From: Kitasatospora sp. CB01950
GTDB lineage: Bacteria > Actinomycetota > Actinomycetes > Streptomycetales > Streptomycetaceae
Length of the DNA: 64,000 bases
Direction of reading: 5' to 3'
Assembly (NCBI RefSeq): GCF_001905465.1
Contig: NZ_LISX01000002.1
Coordinates: 495,425-559,424, forward strand
The notes under the pieces are model-generated. The model was not told the DNA's origin and made no database searches. It was given only the letters and a program-made list of their open reading frames with translations. Both the position numbers and the translations under genes were made by a program. Positions 42,727 through 51,164 of this stretch are shown one piece after another (position 1 is the stretch's first letter; each line of letters opens with the position of its first letter).

Positions 42727-44907
42727 GTGCCACCCCTGCTCAGCATCGTCCTGCCCGTCCACGGCGTGGAGCGCTTCCTGCCGCAGTGCCTGGAGTCGCT
42801 CCGGGCCGACGGCGCCGCCCCCGGCGAGGTCGAACTGATCGCGGTGGACGACCGCTCCCCCGACCGCAGCGGCGCCCTGCTGGACGCGCACGCCGCCACC
42901 GACCCCCGGATGCGGGTCCTGCACCTCGCCGAGAACCAGGGCCTGGGCGGTGCCCGCACCGCCGGCCTGGCCGAGGCCACCGGCACCTACGTCTGGTTCG
43001 TCGACAGCGACGACTGGCTGCCCGAGGGCACCATCGACGCGATCCTCGCCGAGCTGCGCGCCGAGACCACCCGCGACCTGCCCGCCGACGTATTGCTCAC
43101 CGACTTCACGCACGTCTACCACGACGGCGGCGAGGAGCCGAACCCCTGGCGGCACGTGCTGGCCGGCTCCCCGCTGGTCTCCGGCTGCACCGCCGCCGAG
43201 CACCCGGCGCTGTTCAACTCGGTGCTCGCGGTGTGGAACAAGGTGATGCGCCGGCAGTACCTGCTCGACCTCGACGTGCACTTCGGCCGCGGCTACTACG
43301 AGGACATCTCCGTCACCTACCCGCTGCTGCTGGCCGCCGACCGGCTGGTCTACCTCGACCGACCCTGCTACCGCTACCGGCGCGGCCGCCCCGGCGCGAT
43401 CACCGCCACCTCCTCCCCCAAGCACGCCGACGCCTTCGCCCAGTACGACGCGATCTTCGCCTTCCTGGACCGGAACGAGCGGGCGAACCGGCTGCGCACC
43501 CTGGTCTTCGACCGCACCGTCAAGCAGGCCCTCACCATCTACGACACCCCGGGGCTCGTCCCGGTCGAGCTGCGCGCCGAGTTCTTCGCCCGGATCACCG
43601 GGCACTTCGCGAAGCACCGCCCGGACGGCTACCGCTTCCCGGCCGGCGTGCGCGGCATCCAGTACCGGCTGGCCGCCCGCGGCTCCCGTCGCGCCTACGC
43701 CGAACTGCGCCGCGGCGGCAAGCTGCCGAGCGCCGTCAAGCGCGGCACCAGGGCGGTCGCGCCCGGAGTGAAGAAGGCCGTGCGCAGCGGCGCCCGCTTC
43801 ACCGCGTACAACGCGTTCCGGCGGCTGCCGATAGACGAGCACCTGGCGGTGTACGCCGCGTACTGGCACCGCGGGTACGCCTGCAACCCGGCGGCGATCT
43901 ACGAGAAGGCCCGGGAGCTGGCCCCGCAGGTGCGCGGCGTGTGGGTGGTGGAGAACGCGGCGCGGGCCGCGACGCTGCCCGAGGGGGTGCCGTACGTGAT
44001 CGTCAACACCCCGGCGTACCTGAAGGCGATGGGCACCGCCAAGTACTTCGTCAACAACGTCAACTTCCCGCACACGATGGCGAAGCGGACCGGCACGGTG
44101 CACGTGCAGACCCAGCACGGCACGCCGCTGAAGGCGATGGGGATGGACCTGCAGGACCACCCGGTCGCGGCGGACGGGATGGACTTCGAGCGGCTGAAGG
44201 AGGCGGTGGCGCGCTGGGACTACCTGGTGTCGCCGAACCCGCACACCAGCGAGCACTTCGCCCGCGCCTTCCCCGGCACCTACCAGATCCTGGACACCGG
44301 CTACCCCCGCAACGACCGCCTGGTGCACGCCACCACGGACGAGTGCGCGCGGGTCCGCCGCGAACTGGGCATCGCCCCGGGGCAGCGCACCGCGCTGTAC
44401 GCGCCGACCCACCGCGAGGCCCGGGGCGGCTACCTGCCGCTGCTGGACCTGCCGGCGCTGGCCGAGCGGCTGGGCACCGGCTGGACGGTGATGGTGCGCA
44501 CCCACTACTTCCACGACGGCGGCGCGGGCGACCTGACGGCCCGCCCCGGCTCGGCCCGGCTGCTGGACGTCTCCGAGCACCCGTCGGTGGAGGACCTGTA
44601 CCTGGCGGCGGACACCCTGGTCACCGACTACTCGTCGATGATGTTCGACTACGCGGTGCTGGACCGTCCGATCGCCGTGTACGCCCCCGACTGGGAGGAG
44701 TACCAGCAGGTCCGGGGCGTCTACTTCGACCTGATGAAGGAGCCCCCGGGCGCGGTCGCCACCGAGCAGGACGCGCTGACCGAGGCGCTGCTCGCGGGCG
44801 ACCCGGAGCCGGCCGCCCGGCAGCGCTTCCGGGAGCGGTTCTGCCCGTGGGACGACGGCCGGGCCGCCGAGCGGGTGGTCAGCCGGATCTTCCCGGTCCG
44901 CAAGTAG
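42727..44907 (+). CDS. Bifunctional glycosyltransferase family 2 / CDP-glycerol glycerophosphotransferase
   Basis: A 726-residue protein. The N-terminus (about 4-230) is a GT-A glycosyltransferase: LLSIVLPVHGVERFLPQCLE, IAVDDRSPD, ENQGLGGARTAGL and the metal-binding DSDDW (about 93-97). The C-terminus (about 370-720) is a TagB/TagF-type glycerophosphotransferase with TQHGTPLKAMGMDL, YAPTHREARGG and VTDYSSMMFDYAVLDRPI. Such fusions build poly(glycerol-phosphate) wall teichoic or related cell-surface polymers using CDP-glycerol at the membrane face. GTG 42727. It stands alone here, without other tag or tar genes. Confidence 0.9.
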   Translation: MPPLLSIVLPVHGVERFLPQCLESLRADGAAPGEVELIAVDDRSPDRSGALLDAHAATDPRMRVLHLAENQGLGGARTAGLAEATGTYVWFVDSDDWLPEGTIDAILAELRAETTRDLPADVLLTDFTHVYHDGGEEPNPWRHVLAGSPLVSGCTAAEHPALFNSVLAVWNKVMRRQYLLDLDVHFGRGYYEDISVTYPLLLAADRLVYLDRPCYRYRRGRPGAITATSSPKHADAFAQYDAIFAFLDRNERANRLRTLVFDRTVKQALTIYDTPGLVPVELRAEFFARITGHFAKHRPDGYRFPAGVRGIQYRLAARGSRRAYAELRRGGKLPSAVKRGTRAVAPGVKKAVRSGARFTAYNAFRRLPIDEHLAVYAAYWHRGYACNPAAIYEKARELAPQVRGVWVVENAARAATLPEGVPYVIVNTPAYLKAMGTAKYFVNNVNFPHTMAKRTGTVHVQTQHGTPLKAMGMDLQDHPVAADGMDFERLKEAVARWDYLVSPNPHTSEHFARAFPGTYQILDTGYPRNDRLVHATTDECARVRRELGIAPGQRTALYAPTHREARGGYLPLLDLPALAERLGTGWTVMVRTHYFHDGGAGDLTARPGSARLLDVSEHPSVEDLYLAADTLVTDYSSMMFDYAVLDRPIAVYAPDWEEYQQVRGVYFDLMKEPPGAVATEQDALTEALLAGDPEPAARQRFRERFCPWDDGRAAERVVSRIFPVRK

Positions 44908-45142
44908 ACCCGGCGGACACCGACCCGTCTCACCTGGTGAGAGGGCGCTTTCCCACCAGGTGGGCGTGACGAGGATCGCAGTGGCGCGATGGCGACGGGA
45001 GCTGGACGGGCGGCAGGGGCGATGTCGTAGTCTGCCGTTCGAACCCAGTGGTCCGACCTCCGTCCGAGCCGCGCGCCTCGCCCCTCGGCGGGCTGCGCCC
45101 TTGGGCTGCGGCCGGTCCGAACTCGCGGCCAGGGAGGGCCAG

Positions 45143-45814
45143 TTGATCGACCTCGTCACCAAGCTCGTGCTCAAGCCGCTCGCGCGGGCGGTCTACCGGC
45201 CGACCATCGAGGGCCTGGAGAACGTGCCGCGCAAGGGCGGGGTGATCCTGGCGAGCAATCACCTGTCGTTCGTGGACAGCGTGGTGATCCCGCTGGCCGC
45301 GCCGCGTCAGGTGTTCTTCCTGGCGAAGGCCGAGTACTTCACCGGCACGGGCCTCAAGGGCGCGATATCCCGGTACTTCTTCACCCATGTGATCAACGCC
45401 GTCCCGGTGGAGCGCGGCAGCGTCCGGGCGGCCACCGCGTCGCTGGAGGAGGGGCTGGAGATCCTCGACTCCGGCCGGGCGTTCGGCATCTACCCGGAGG
45501 GCACCCGTTCGCTGGACGGCCGCCTGTACCGCGGCAAGACCGGCGTCGCCTGGCTGGCGCTGACCGCCGGCGTCCCGGTCATTCCGGTCGCACTGGAGGG
45601 CCCGGAGCACATCCTCCCGGTCGGAAAGCGCATTCCGCGCCTGCGGAGGATCACCGTCCGGTTCGGCGAACCGCTGCACTTCGACGCCCTGCACGGCCAG
45701 GCCCGCTCCGCGAAGGCCCGCCGCCAGGTCACCGACGAGGTGATGGCCGCCATCCAGGCCCTGTCCGGGCAGGAACTCGCCGACCAGTACAACGAGTCCC
45801 CGAAGGCGGCCTGA
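45143..45814 (+). CDS. plsC: 1-acyl-sn-glycerol-3-phosphate acyltransferase
   Basis: A 223-residue PlsC-type acyltransferase. Block I is NHLSFVD (about 38-44), then the acceptor-binding YPEGTRS (about 117-123) and VPVIPVALEGPE. It makes phosphatidic acid from lysophosphatidate at the membrane. TTG at 45143-45145 is chosen because AGGGAGGG lies just upstream and the protein then opens LIDLVTKLVLKPLARAVYRP, as in relatives. It converges on the ABC exporter with 6 bp between stops. Confidence 0.88.
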   Translation: MIDLVTKLVLKPLARAVYRPTIEGLENVPRKGGVILASNHLSFVDSVVIPLAAPRQVFFLAKAEYFTGTGLKGAISRYFFTHVINAVPVERGSVRAATASLEEGLEILDSGRAFGIYPEGTRSLDGRLYRGKTGVAWLALTAGVPVIPVALEGPEHILPVGKRIPRLRRITVRFGEPLHFDALHGQARSAKARRQVTDEVMAAIQALSGQELADQYNESPKAA

Positions 45815-45820
45815 CCGCCC

Positions 45821-47623
45821 TCAGGCTACCGCCGGCTGCAACGCCTCCCGGTCGAGCAGCGCCGCGTAGCGGCCGCCGCGGGCCAGCAGCTGGTCGTGGG
45901 CGCCGAGTTCGGCGATCGTGCCGCGGTCCAGGACGGCGATCTGGTCGGCGTCCCGGACGGTGGACAGCCGGTGCGCGATGGTGATCGTGGTGCGGCCCTC
46001 GGCGAGCGCGTCCAGCGCCTGCTGCACCGCGAGTTCGGTCTGGTTGTCCAGCGCGCTGGTGGCCTCGTCCAGGATCAGCACCGGCGGGTTGCGCAGCACC
46101 GTCCGGGCGATCGCCAGGCGCTGCTTCTCGCCGCCGGAGAAGCGGTAGCCGCGCTCGCCGACCACGGTGTCGTAGCCGTCCGGCAGTTCGGCGATCATGT
46201 CGTGGATCTGGGCGGCCTTCGCGGCCGCGACCAGCTCCTCGTCGGTGGCCTCGGGCTTGGCGAAGCGCAGGTTCTCGGCGACCGACGCGTGGAACAGGTA
46301 GGTCTCCTGCGAGACCACCCCGACCGCCCGGGCCAGCGTCTCGAACGACAGCTCCCGCACGTCCACCCCGTCGATCAGGACCCGCCCGCCGGTGACGTCG
46401 TACAGCCGCGGCACCAGGTACGACAGCGTCGACTTCCCCGACCCCGTCTCGCCCACCACCGCGAGCGAGCCGCCGGCCGGCACGGTCAGGTCGATCGCGG
46501 CCAGCGTGGGACGGTCCTGGTCGGCCCGGTAGTGGAACTCGACGTCCTCGAAGCGCACGTCGCCCCGGATCCGCTCCAGGTGGACCGGCCGCTCGGGTTC
46601 GTCGATCTCCACCGGCAGGTCCAGGTACTCGAAGATCCGCTGGAACAGCGCCAGCGAGGTCTGCACGTCCACACCCGTGGAGAGCAGGCTCACGGTGGGC
46701 CGGAACAGCCCCTGCTGCAGCGACACGAACGCGACCAGGGTGCCCAGCGAGACGATCGGCGCCCCCGCCGAGGTGGCCAGGCCGGCCGCCCAGTAGATCA
46801 GCGCGGGCATCGCGGCCATCACGATCCCGATGGTCGACATCCGCCACCGGCCCGCCATGCTGGAGCGCACCTCCAGGGCCGCCAGCTCGTCCGACTGATC
46901 CGCGAACTCCTTGGTCAGCGAGGCGGAACGCCCCATCGTGCGACCGAGCAGGATGCCGCTGACGGACAGCGACTCCTGCACTGCGGACGACAGCTTGGCG
47001 AGCTGCCGCTGCCGCTCCCCGGTGATCTTCTTCCGCTCCCGGCCGACCCGGCGGCTGATCCACACGAACACCGGGAGCAGCAGCAGCGAGACGATCGTCA
47101 GCCGCCAGTCCAGGGCGACCATGGCGACCACGCTGGCGATCACCGCCGTCAGGTTCGACACCAGCGACGTGGCGGTGCCGGTCACGGTGGCCTGCATCCC
47201 GCCGATGTCGTTGGCGATCCGCGACTGCACCTCGCCGGTGCGGGTCCGGGTGAAGAACGCCAGCGACATCCGCTGCAGGTGCCGGTAGACGGACGTCCGC
47301 AGGTCGTGCATGACGCGCTGGCCCACGGTGGTGGAGATCAGCGTCTGCAGGACGTTGAGGACGCTGGTGATGACGGCCGCCGCGATCATCCCGAGGGCGA
47401 GCAGCGTCAGCAGGCCCGTCCGCCGCTCGGGAATCGCGACGTCCAGCACCGCCCGCAACAGGAACGGCGTCACCACCGACACCACGGCCGACGCCGCCAC
47501 CAACAGCCCCACCACGGCCAGCCGCCCGGCGTACGGCCTGAACAGCCCCACGATCCGCCGCACCTGGGCCGGCTGCTTCTCCGCCCCCTCGGGCGGCTCC
47601 CAGTCGATCCGGTTCAATCGCAC
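45821..47623 (-). CDS. ABC exporter, fused permease-ATPase half-transporter
   Basis: A 600-residue type IV ABC half-exporter. Six TM helices span about 35-330, with coupling-loop features RTGEVQSRIANDIGG. The nucleotide-binding domain (about 355-590) has Walker A GETGSGKST, signature FSGGEKQR, Walker B VLILDEATSALD and H-loop IAHRLST. It works as a homodimer or heterodimer exporting lipids, peptides, drugs or siderophores. GTG at 47621-47623 has GGAGG six bases upstream. A candidate iron-box-like sequence lies 59-77 bp upstream, hinting at siderophore-related export; this is tentative. Confidence 0.9.
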   Translation of the reverse strand: MRLNRIDWEPPEGAEKQPAQVRRIVGLFRPYAGRLAVVGLLVAASAVVSVVTPFLLRAVLDVAIPERRTGLLTLLALGMIAAAVITSVLNVLQTLISTTVGQRVMHDLRTSVYRHLQRMSLAFFTRTRTGEVQSRIANDIGGMQATVTGTATSLVSNLTAVIASVVAMVALDWRLTIVSLLLLPVFVWISRRVGRERKKITGERQRQLAKLSSAVQESLSVSGILLGRTMGRSASLTKEFADQSDELAALEVRSSMAGRWRMSTIGIVMAAMPALIYWAAGLATSAGAPIVSLGTLVAFVSLQQGLFRPTVSLLSTGVDVQTSLALFQRIFEYLDLPVEIDEPERPVHLERIRGDVRFEDVEFHYRADQDRPTLAAIDLTVPAGGSLAVVGETGSGKSTLSYLVPRLYDVTGGRVLIDGVDVRELSFETLARAVGVVSQETYLFHASVAENLRFAKPEATDEELVAAAKAAQIHDMIAELPDGYDTVVGERGYRFSGGEKQRLAIARTVLRNPPVLILDEATSALDNQTELAVQQALDALAEGRTTITIAHRLSTVRDADQIAVLDRGTIAELGAHDQLLARGGRYAALLDREALQPAVA

Positions 47624-47681
47624 GGAGACCTCCAGACGGTCGGCGGACAGGGCATGGCGAGCTTAACGAGCTTCACTCACC

Positions 47682-47700
47682 ATTAGCAAACCTAACCTTT
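47682..47700 (-). promoter_or_regulatory. Candidate iron box (DmdR1/IdeR-like) upstream of the ABC exporter
   Basis: On the minus strand AAAGGTTAGGTTTGCTAAT matches the Streptomyces iron box TTAGGTTAGGCTCACCTAA at 11 of 19 positions, including eight consecutive bases AGGTTAGG. The second half-site is poor. It lies 59 bp before the start codon. Confidence 0.4.
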
Positions 47701-47819
47701 TTGCCGAACGTGATATTTCCGCAAGCGGAAGCACACAACCAAGGAGAGCACCGACAGGGGCGCGGGGGTGGACCCTACACCCTTGAAAGTGGTGAGAGTG
47801 CCCAACCCTGACAAGCGGA

Positions 47820-47849
47820 AGCCCCGTCCGGACGATGCCGGACGGGGCT
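47820..47849. terminator. Terminator at the left end of the element
   Basis: A perfect 12-bp stem AGCCCCGTCCGG / CCGGACGGGGCT with a 6-base loop lies 9 bp past the stop of the small membrane-protein gene. Confidence 0.7.
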
Positions 47850-47858
47850 CGGGTCGCA

Positions 47859-48236
47859 CTAGGCGGTGCGGCGTAGGTCGTGCTCGAACCCGGCCAGATC
47901 GGGGAGTTCGTACGCGGTGGCAAACAGCTCGGCGCGATGGCGGGACAGGTTCTCAACCTGTGCCCGGAGAACGGCCCTGTGCTGCTCCCGCGCCAACCGT
48001 TCTGCAACCGTCCTGCTGTGTGCGTCGAACATGGCCTGCCTTCGGCGTGCGTCCATATCGACGGGCCGGTCATAGGTGGCCCAGCTCGGGAGCCGGTTCC
48101 CCGCGACGTCGACGCGGAAGGGCTCTTGGGGTGCGCCTGTCGGTTCGTCGGTGACGCCGGACAGCGTCAAGGCCACGACGCTGGCCAGTAGTAGGGGCAG
48201 GAACGTGCACAGCGTCCACCCGATAGGGTCGGTCAT
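47859..48236 (-). CDS. Small single-TM protein of the element
   Basis: A 125-residue protein with one N-terminal TM helix (WTLCTFLPLLLASVVALTLS, about 7-26) and a charged, helical C-terminal half (RRRQAMFDAHSRTVAERLAR then EQHRAVLRAQVENL). This type of short membrane protein facing a GntR gene is common in actinomycete integrative elements. I cannot assign a function. It is divergent from the GntR gene with an operator-like dyad between them. Confidence 0.65.
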   Translation of the reverse strand: MTDPIGWTLCTFLPLLLASVVALTLSGVTDEPTGAPQEPFRVDVAGNRLPSWATYDRPVDMDARRRQAMFDAHSRTVAERLAREQHRAVLRAQVENLSRHRAELFATAYELPDLAGFEHDLRRTA

Positions 48237-48334
48237 GTCGGAGTCCTCCCGGGGACTTCGGCTCTTGCCCTGGTAACCGCGTAGGACCGGTTACCGGGGC
48301 TTTGTCGCCCCCGACCGTACTCAACTTGTCTACC

Positions 48335-48360
48335 TACGTCTATCGACGCCTATAGACGTA
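48335..48360. promoter_or_regulatory. Operator-like dyad between element membrane protein and GntR repressor
   Basis: TACGTCTAT (48335-48343) and ATAGACGTA (48352-48360) form a perfect 9-bp inverted repeat with an 8-base spacer, 44 bp before the GntR start. It suits binding of a dimeric GntR repressor controlling both divergent genes. Confidence 0.6.
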
Positions 48361-48403
48361 TAGAACCAAAGGTGGACAACTGTGGCTGTCTACGCTTGAA
48401 GTC

Positions 48404-48694
48404 ATGGACCAACCCGAGATCGACCACGACGCGCCTACTCCGGTCTACCGGCAGATTGCGGCGTTGATCATCGCCGACATTGAGCGCAACGCGCTGGCTG
48501 CCGACAGGAAGATCCCGTCAGAGTCCGCACTTACGCAGCGCTTCGGGGTCGCCCGTGAGACAGCCCGGAATGCCGTCCGGTATCTCCGGGAAGAGGGGTG
48601 GGTCTACACCGTGCCCCAGCGCGGCACGTACGTGGCAGCCCGGGGCAGCAGCGAGCCCCGCCCTGCCGAAGTTCACCGGCGGGACGGGGCGTAG
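48404..48694 (+). CDS. Short GntR-family regulator (KorSA-like)
   Basis: A 96-residue protein that is almost only a GntR winged helix: PTPVYRQIAALIIADIER, ADRKIPSESALTQRFGVARE, TARNAVRYLREEGWVYTVPQ and RGTYVA. It lacks the larger ligand domain of most GntR proteins. Minimal GntR repressors of this kind control transfer or excision genes in pSAM2-type elements (KorSA). The weak ribosome site suggests leaderless or low-level translation. It probably binds the dyad at 48335-48360. Confidence 0.85.
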   Translation: MDQPEIDHDAPTPVYRQIAALIIADIERNALAADRKIPSESALTQRFGVARETARNAVRYLREEGWVYTVPQRGTYVAARGSSEPRPAEVHRRDGA

Positions 48695-48797
48695 GAGAGT
48701 GGTCTGCGCTCCCGGCTAGCGGCGAGGGCAGACACGTAGGCCCCGCCCGCTACTGCTCATGCGGACGCGCCCCACGCGCAGAGCATCGGGGCCGAAG

Positions 48798-49367
48798 TCA
48801 GCTTCCCGCCCGCATGACCAGATCGCGGTACGGGAGGGAGACTGTCGAGTTCCCGAAGATCCCCAACGACTTCTCCACCTCTCCGATCAGCTCGACCGCG
48901 CCGGCGGCGGTGTCCCGAAGGACTTCCGTTTCCACGAACACCCCGGCCCCGCCGACGGTGTCGATGTTCACGGTCACGCCCGGCAGGTCGGGGTGCCGGT
49001 AGGTGACCCGGGTCTTCACCACACGCACCAGCTCACGCATGCCGATGTTGGCGAGCAGCCGTTCGGCTGCGGCAGCCTGGTCGGCTTCGGCGAGGATCAC
49101 GTTCGTCTCGGTCTTGGACACCACGTCGTCCGCGCTGTGCGTGGTCCCGGTGGACGCGGGCTTGTACGTCACCTCCGCGGCACCGTCTCGGCGGCGGACC
49201 CGCAGGCACTCGACTGTCGCCATGTAGTCCACGTCCGGTCGGCTGTAGTAGGTGTCCACCTCCGTCACGGGCGCGTCGGCCGTGTAGCCGAGTTCGATCA
49301 GCAGTTCCGCCAGTGCCTGCCGGTCGGGGAGTTCCCGCTTGCGCTCGATCTCCGTCAAATCTGACAT
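48798..49367 (-). CDS. CYTH-domain protein (class IV adenylate cyclase / triphosphatase family)
   Basis: A 189-residue CYTH protein. It opens with the signature ExExK as EIERK (residues 6-10), followed by basic strand residues ECLRVRRRDG and VTYKPAS, acidic SKTETNV, and the closing VNIDTVGGAGVFVETEV, which matches the family's metal-binding ID-V-G-F-E-E pattern. The tunnel residues seem intact, so it should bind a triphosphate (ATP, thiamine triphosphate or inorganic triphosphate). It is 4 bp from the upstream methyltransferase-like gene and last in an operon of four on the element. Whether it makes a cyclic nucleotide or only hydrolyses triphosphates cannot be told from sequence. Confidence 0.85.
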   Translation of the reverse strand: MSDLTEIERKRELPDRQALAELLIELGYTADAPVTEVDTYYSRPDVDYMATVECLRVRRRDGAAEVTYKPASTGTTHSADDVVSKTETNVILAEADQAAAAERLLANIGMRELVRVVKTRVTYRHPDLPGVTVNIDTVGGAGVFVETEVLRDTAAGAVELIGEVEKSLGIFGNSTVSLPYRDLVMRAGS

Positions 49368-49371
49368 GCCG

Positions 49372-50751
49372 TCATCCTGCCGTACTGGCCGCCGAGTACA
49401 CGCGAGCCAGCGTGGAGCGGCTGCACCATCGCTGCATGGCGTCCATCGCCGACTGGAGCCGGTCCGTGTCGGACAGCCGAATGTTCGAGAAAAGCACGAG
49501 CTGTTTGGCGTCGCGCAGCGGATTGGACAGGGTGCGCTGCAAGTACCGGTTGTAGTAGGTGCGATTGCGGCGCGTCACGTCCGACACGTGCACCGGCATG
49601 AGGATGGTCGGGTCGCTGCCGGTCGATTCCGTGGAGCTGACGGCGACCGCGGACAGCAGCGCGTCCAGCGTCAGGTAGGCGTACGTCTCTCGACCTTCAC
49701 GGACGCACCACGCCTCCCATACCGGGCGGCACTGGTCGTCGCCAGCTTCGGCAAGCGCCAGGAAGCGGGACAGGGCAATGTCCGAGCACATGTCGAAGAC
49801 GTCGCCGTCCACCGTCAGGTGGTCTCCGAACGGCTCGCTGAGCGCCAGCATCATGCCGCGCTGCGACTCGGACAGGCGGCTTTCCGTCAGTCGGTAGTGC
49901 ACCTGCTTGTGTCCGGCGCGCCGGCTGTTCCAGTCGGCCGCCAACTGGCCGTCGAGGTAGGGCGAGAAGCCGAGCACACCGGACCGCCACGCACAGTCGC
50001 GCATCGTGATGAAGTGCCGCTGAACCTCGCGGCAGACCCCCACCGGGGCGCCGACGATCACGGGGCGGTCGGGGGCGATGTCCCGCAGTGGCGCAAGTCG
50101 GGAGTCCTGCCGGATCACCACTTCGTCGTGGGCACCGTGGTAGGGGTGCGTTCCGTCGCTGAGGTACAAGGGCAGGAACATGCGCAGGAACTGGGTCCAC
50201 GGTCGCCGGTCGTATGTCTGAGTTACCCGGACGTGCAGCGACTCGGCGTCGACGGCGTACACGTCGCGGTACGCGAAGAGGCCCCCCGGCCGGAGCACGG
50301 TCGGCAGGGTCCGTATCACGTCGTGAAGTCCGCCGTACCCGCCGCCGTAGCTGTACACCTCGTGCATCAGCGCGGACGCCGAGATCACGTCCACCGGCTC
50401 GGAAAGCAGCGACCCGAGATCCTGTGCGAACCCAGCCATCAACTCCACCGGACCGCCGGACTTCCGGTACTTCACCATGGCATCCGCCAACGTCGCGGAC
50501 TGCACTCCGGGAACTTCGACCAGCGTGAGATCCACCGTTCCGCCCCTGCTGTCCGTGGCGAGCCGCGAGGCAAGGTAGTCCACGGCGGAGCCGCCTCCGG
50601 GGCCGATCTCGACCACACGCGGGCGCTCCGTGTCGATCCGCTGCAACGCCTGGTAGGTCAGCAGTCCCTTTTCCTCGCCGTGAGCGTTCGCGGCCACGTC
50701 CAGATAGCCGGCGTTGGCCTTCTCCTCGGTGGCGAACTTCGAACCGTTCAA
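49372..50751 (-). CDS. SAM-dependent methyltransferase-like protein with long C-terminal region
   Basis: A protein of about 459 residues. A class I methyltransferase core is visible: motif I VVEIGPGGGSAVDYLA, an acidic LTLVEVP (motif II), SASALMHEVYSYGGGYGGLH and VLRPGGLFAYRDVY (post-I region). The C-terminal 230 residues (RMFLPLYLSDGTHPYHGAHD, FITMRDCAWRSGVLGFSPY and onward) match no family I can name. The start is uncertain: TTG at 50749-50751 has GGGGTGGGA upstream and is preferred. It lies 4 bp before the CYTH gene, so they are co-translated. Target of methylation unknown. Confidence 0.7.
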   Translation of the reverse strand: MNGSKFATEEKANAGYLDVAANAHGEEKGLLTYQALQRIDTERPRVVEIGPGGGSAVDYLASRLATDSRGGTVDLTLVEVPGVQSATLADAMVKYRKSGGPVELMAGFAQDLGSLLSEPVDVISASALMHEVYSYGGGYGGLHDVIRTLPTVLRPGGLFAYRDVYAVDAESLHVRVTQTYDRRPWTQFLRMFLPLYLSDGTHPYHGAHDEVVIRQDSRLAPLRDIAPDRPVIVGAPVGVCREVQRHFITMRDCAWRSGVLGFSPYLDGQLAADWNSRRAGHKQVHYRLTESRLSESQRGMMLALSEPFGDHLTVDGDVFDMCSDIALSRFLALAEAGDDQCRPVWEAWCVREGRETYAYLTLDALLSAVAVSSTESTGSDPTILMPVHVSDVTRRNRTYYNRYLQRTLSNPLRDAKQLVLFSNIRLSDTDRLQSAMDAMQRWCSRSTLARVYSAASTAG

Positions 50752-50939
50752 CTTCCCACCCCATGAATCGAGTTGGCGATTGATGACCGCCCCGGGCGCG
50801 GGGGTTGGTGCTGTACGCCCGGGGCGGGATTGCCGATCTCGGCTGTCCGACGCCGAAACCGGCACCGCCCGTTGGGTAGGGCGGTGTCTGTGAAGGTGGC
50901 GACTGGCGTTGGCGGGAATCTGTGAACGACGCTTCGGAG

Positions 50940-51161
50940 TCAGCGGCTCGGGGCGCCGGTGCGGGCCCGTCTGCGGCGCTGCCACGACTCGAACCAGTCC
51001 GGGCCGAATGAGCAACCGACCATCGCGACCGCCAGGGCGACGAAGCACGCCACCCACCGCACCCCGTCATCCGGTGCCAGCATGGCGAAGGCGAGCGCCC
51101 CACCCGCCGACACGGCGGAGCCGAGCGCCACTACGCCCGTCACAGCCGTCAAGCGCGTCAC
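50940..51161 (-). CDS. Small two-TM protein
   Basis: A 73-residue protein: helix 1 AVTGVVALGSAVSAGGALAF (about 6-28), helix 2 WVACFVALAVAMVGCSF (about 36-52), then a basic tail WQRRRRARTGAPSR. GTG at 51159-51161 with AAGGCGGGG upstream and 3 bp after the preceding stop. A gap of 188 bp to the methyltransferase start may hold a promoter. No family is recognised. It could be a membrane anchor or effector of the operon. Confidence 0.6.
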   Translation of the reverse strand: MTRLTAVTGVVALGSAVSAGGALAFAMLAPDDGVRWVACFVALAVAMVGCSFGPDWFESWQRRRRARTGAPSR

Positions 51162-51164
51162 GGT

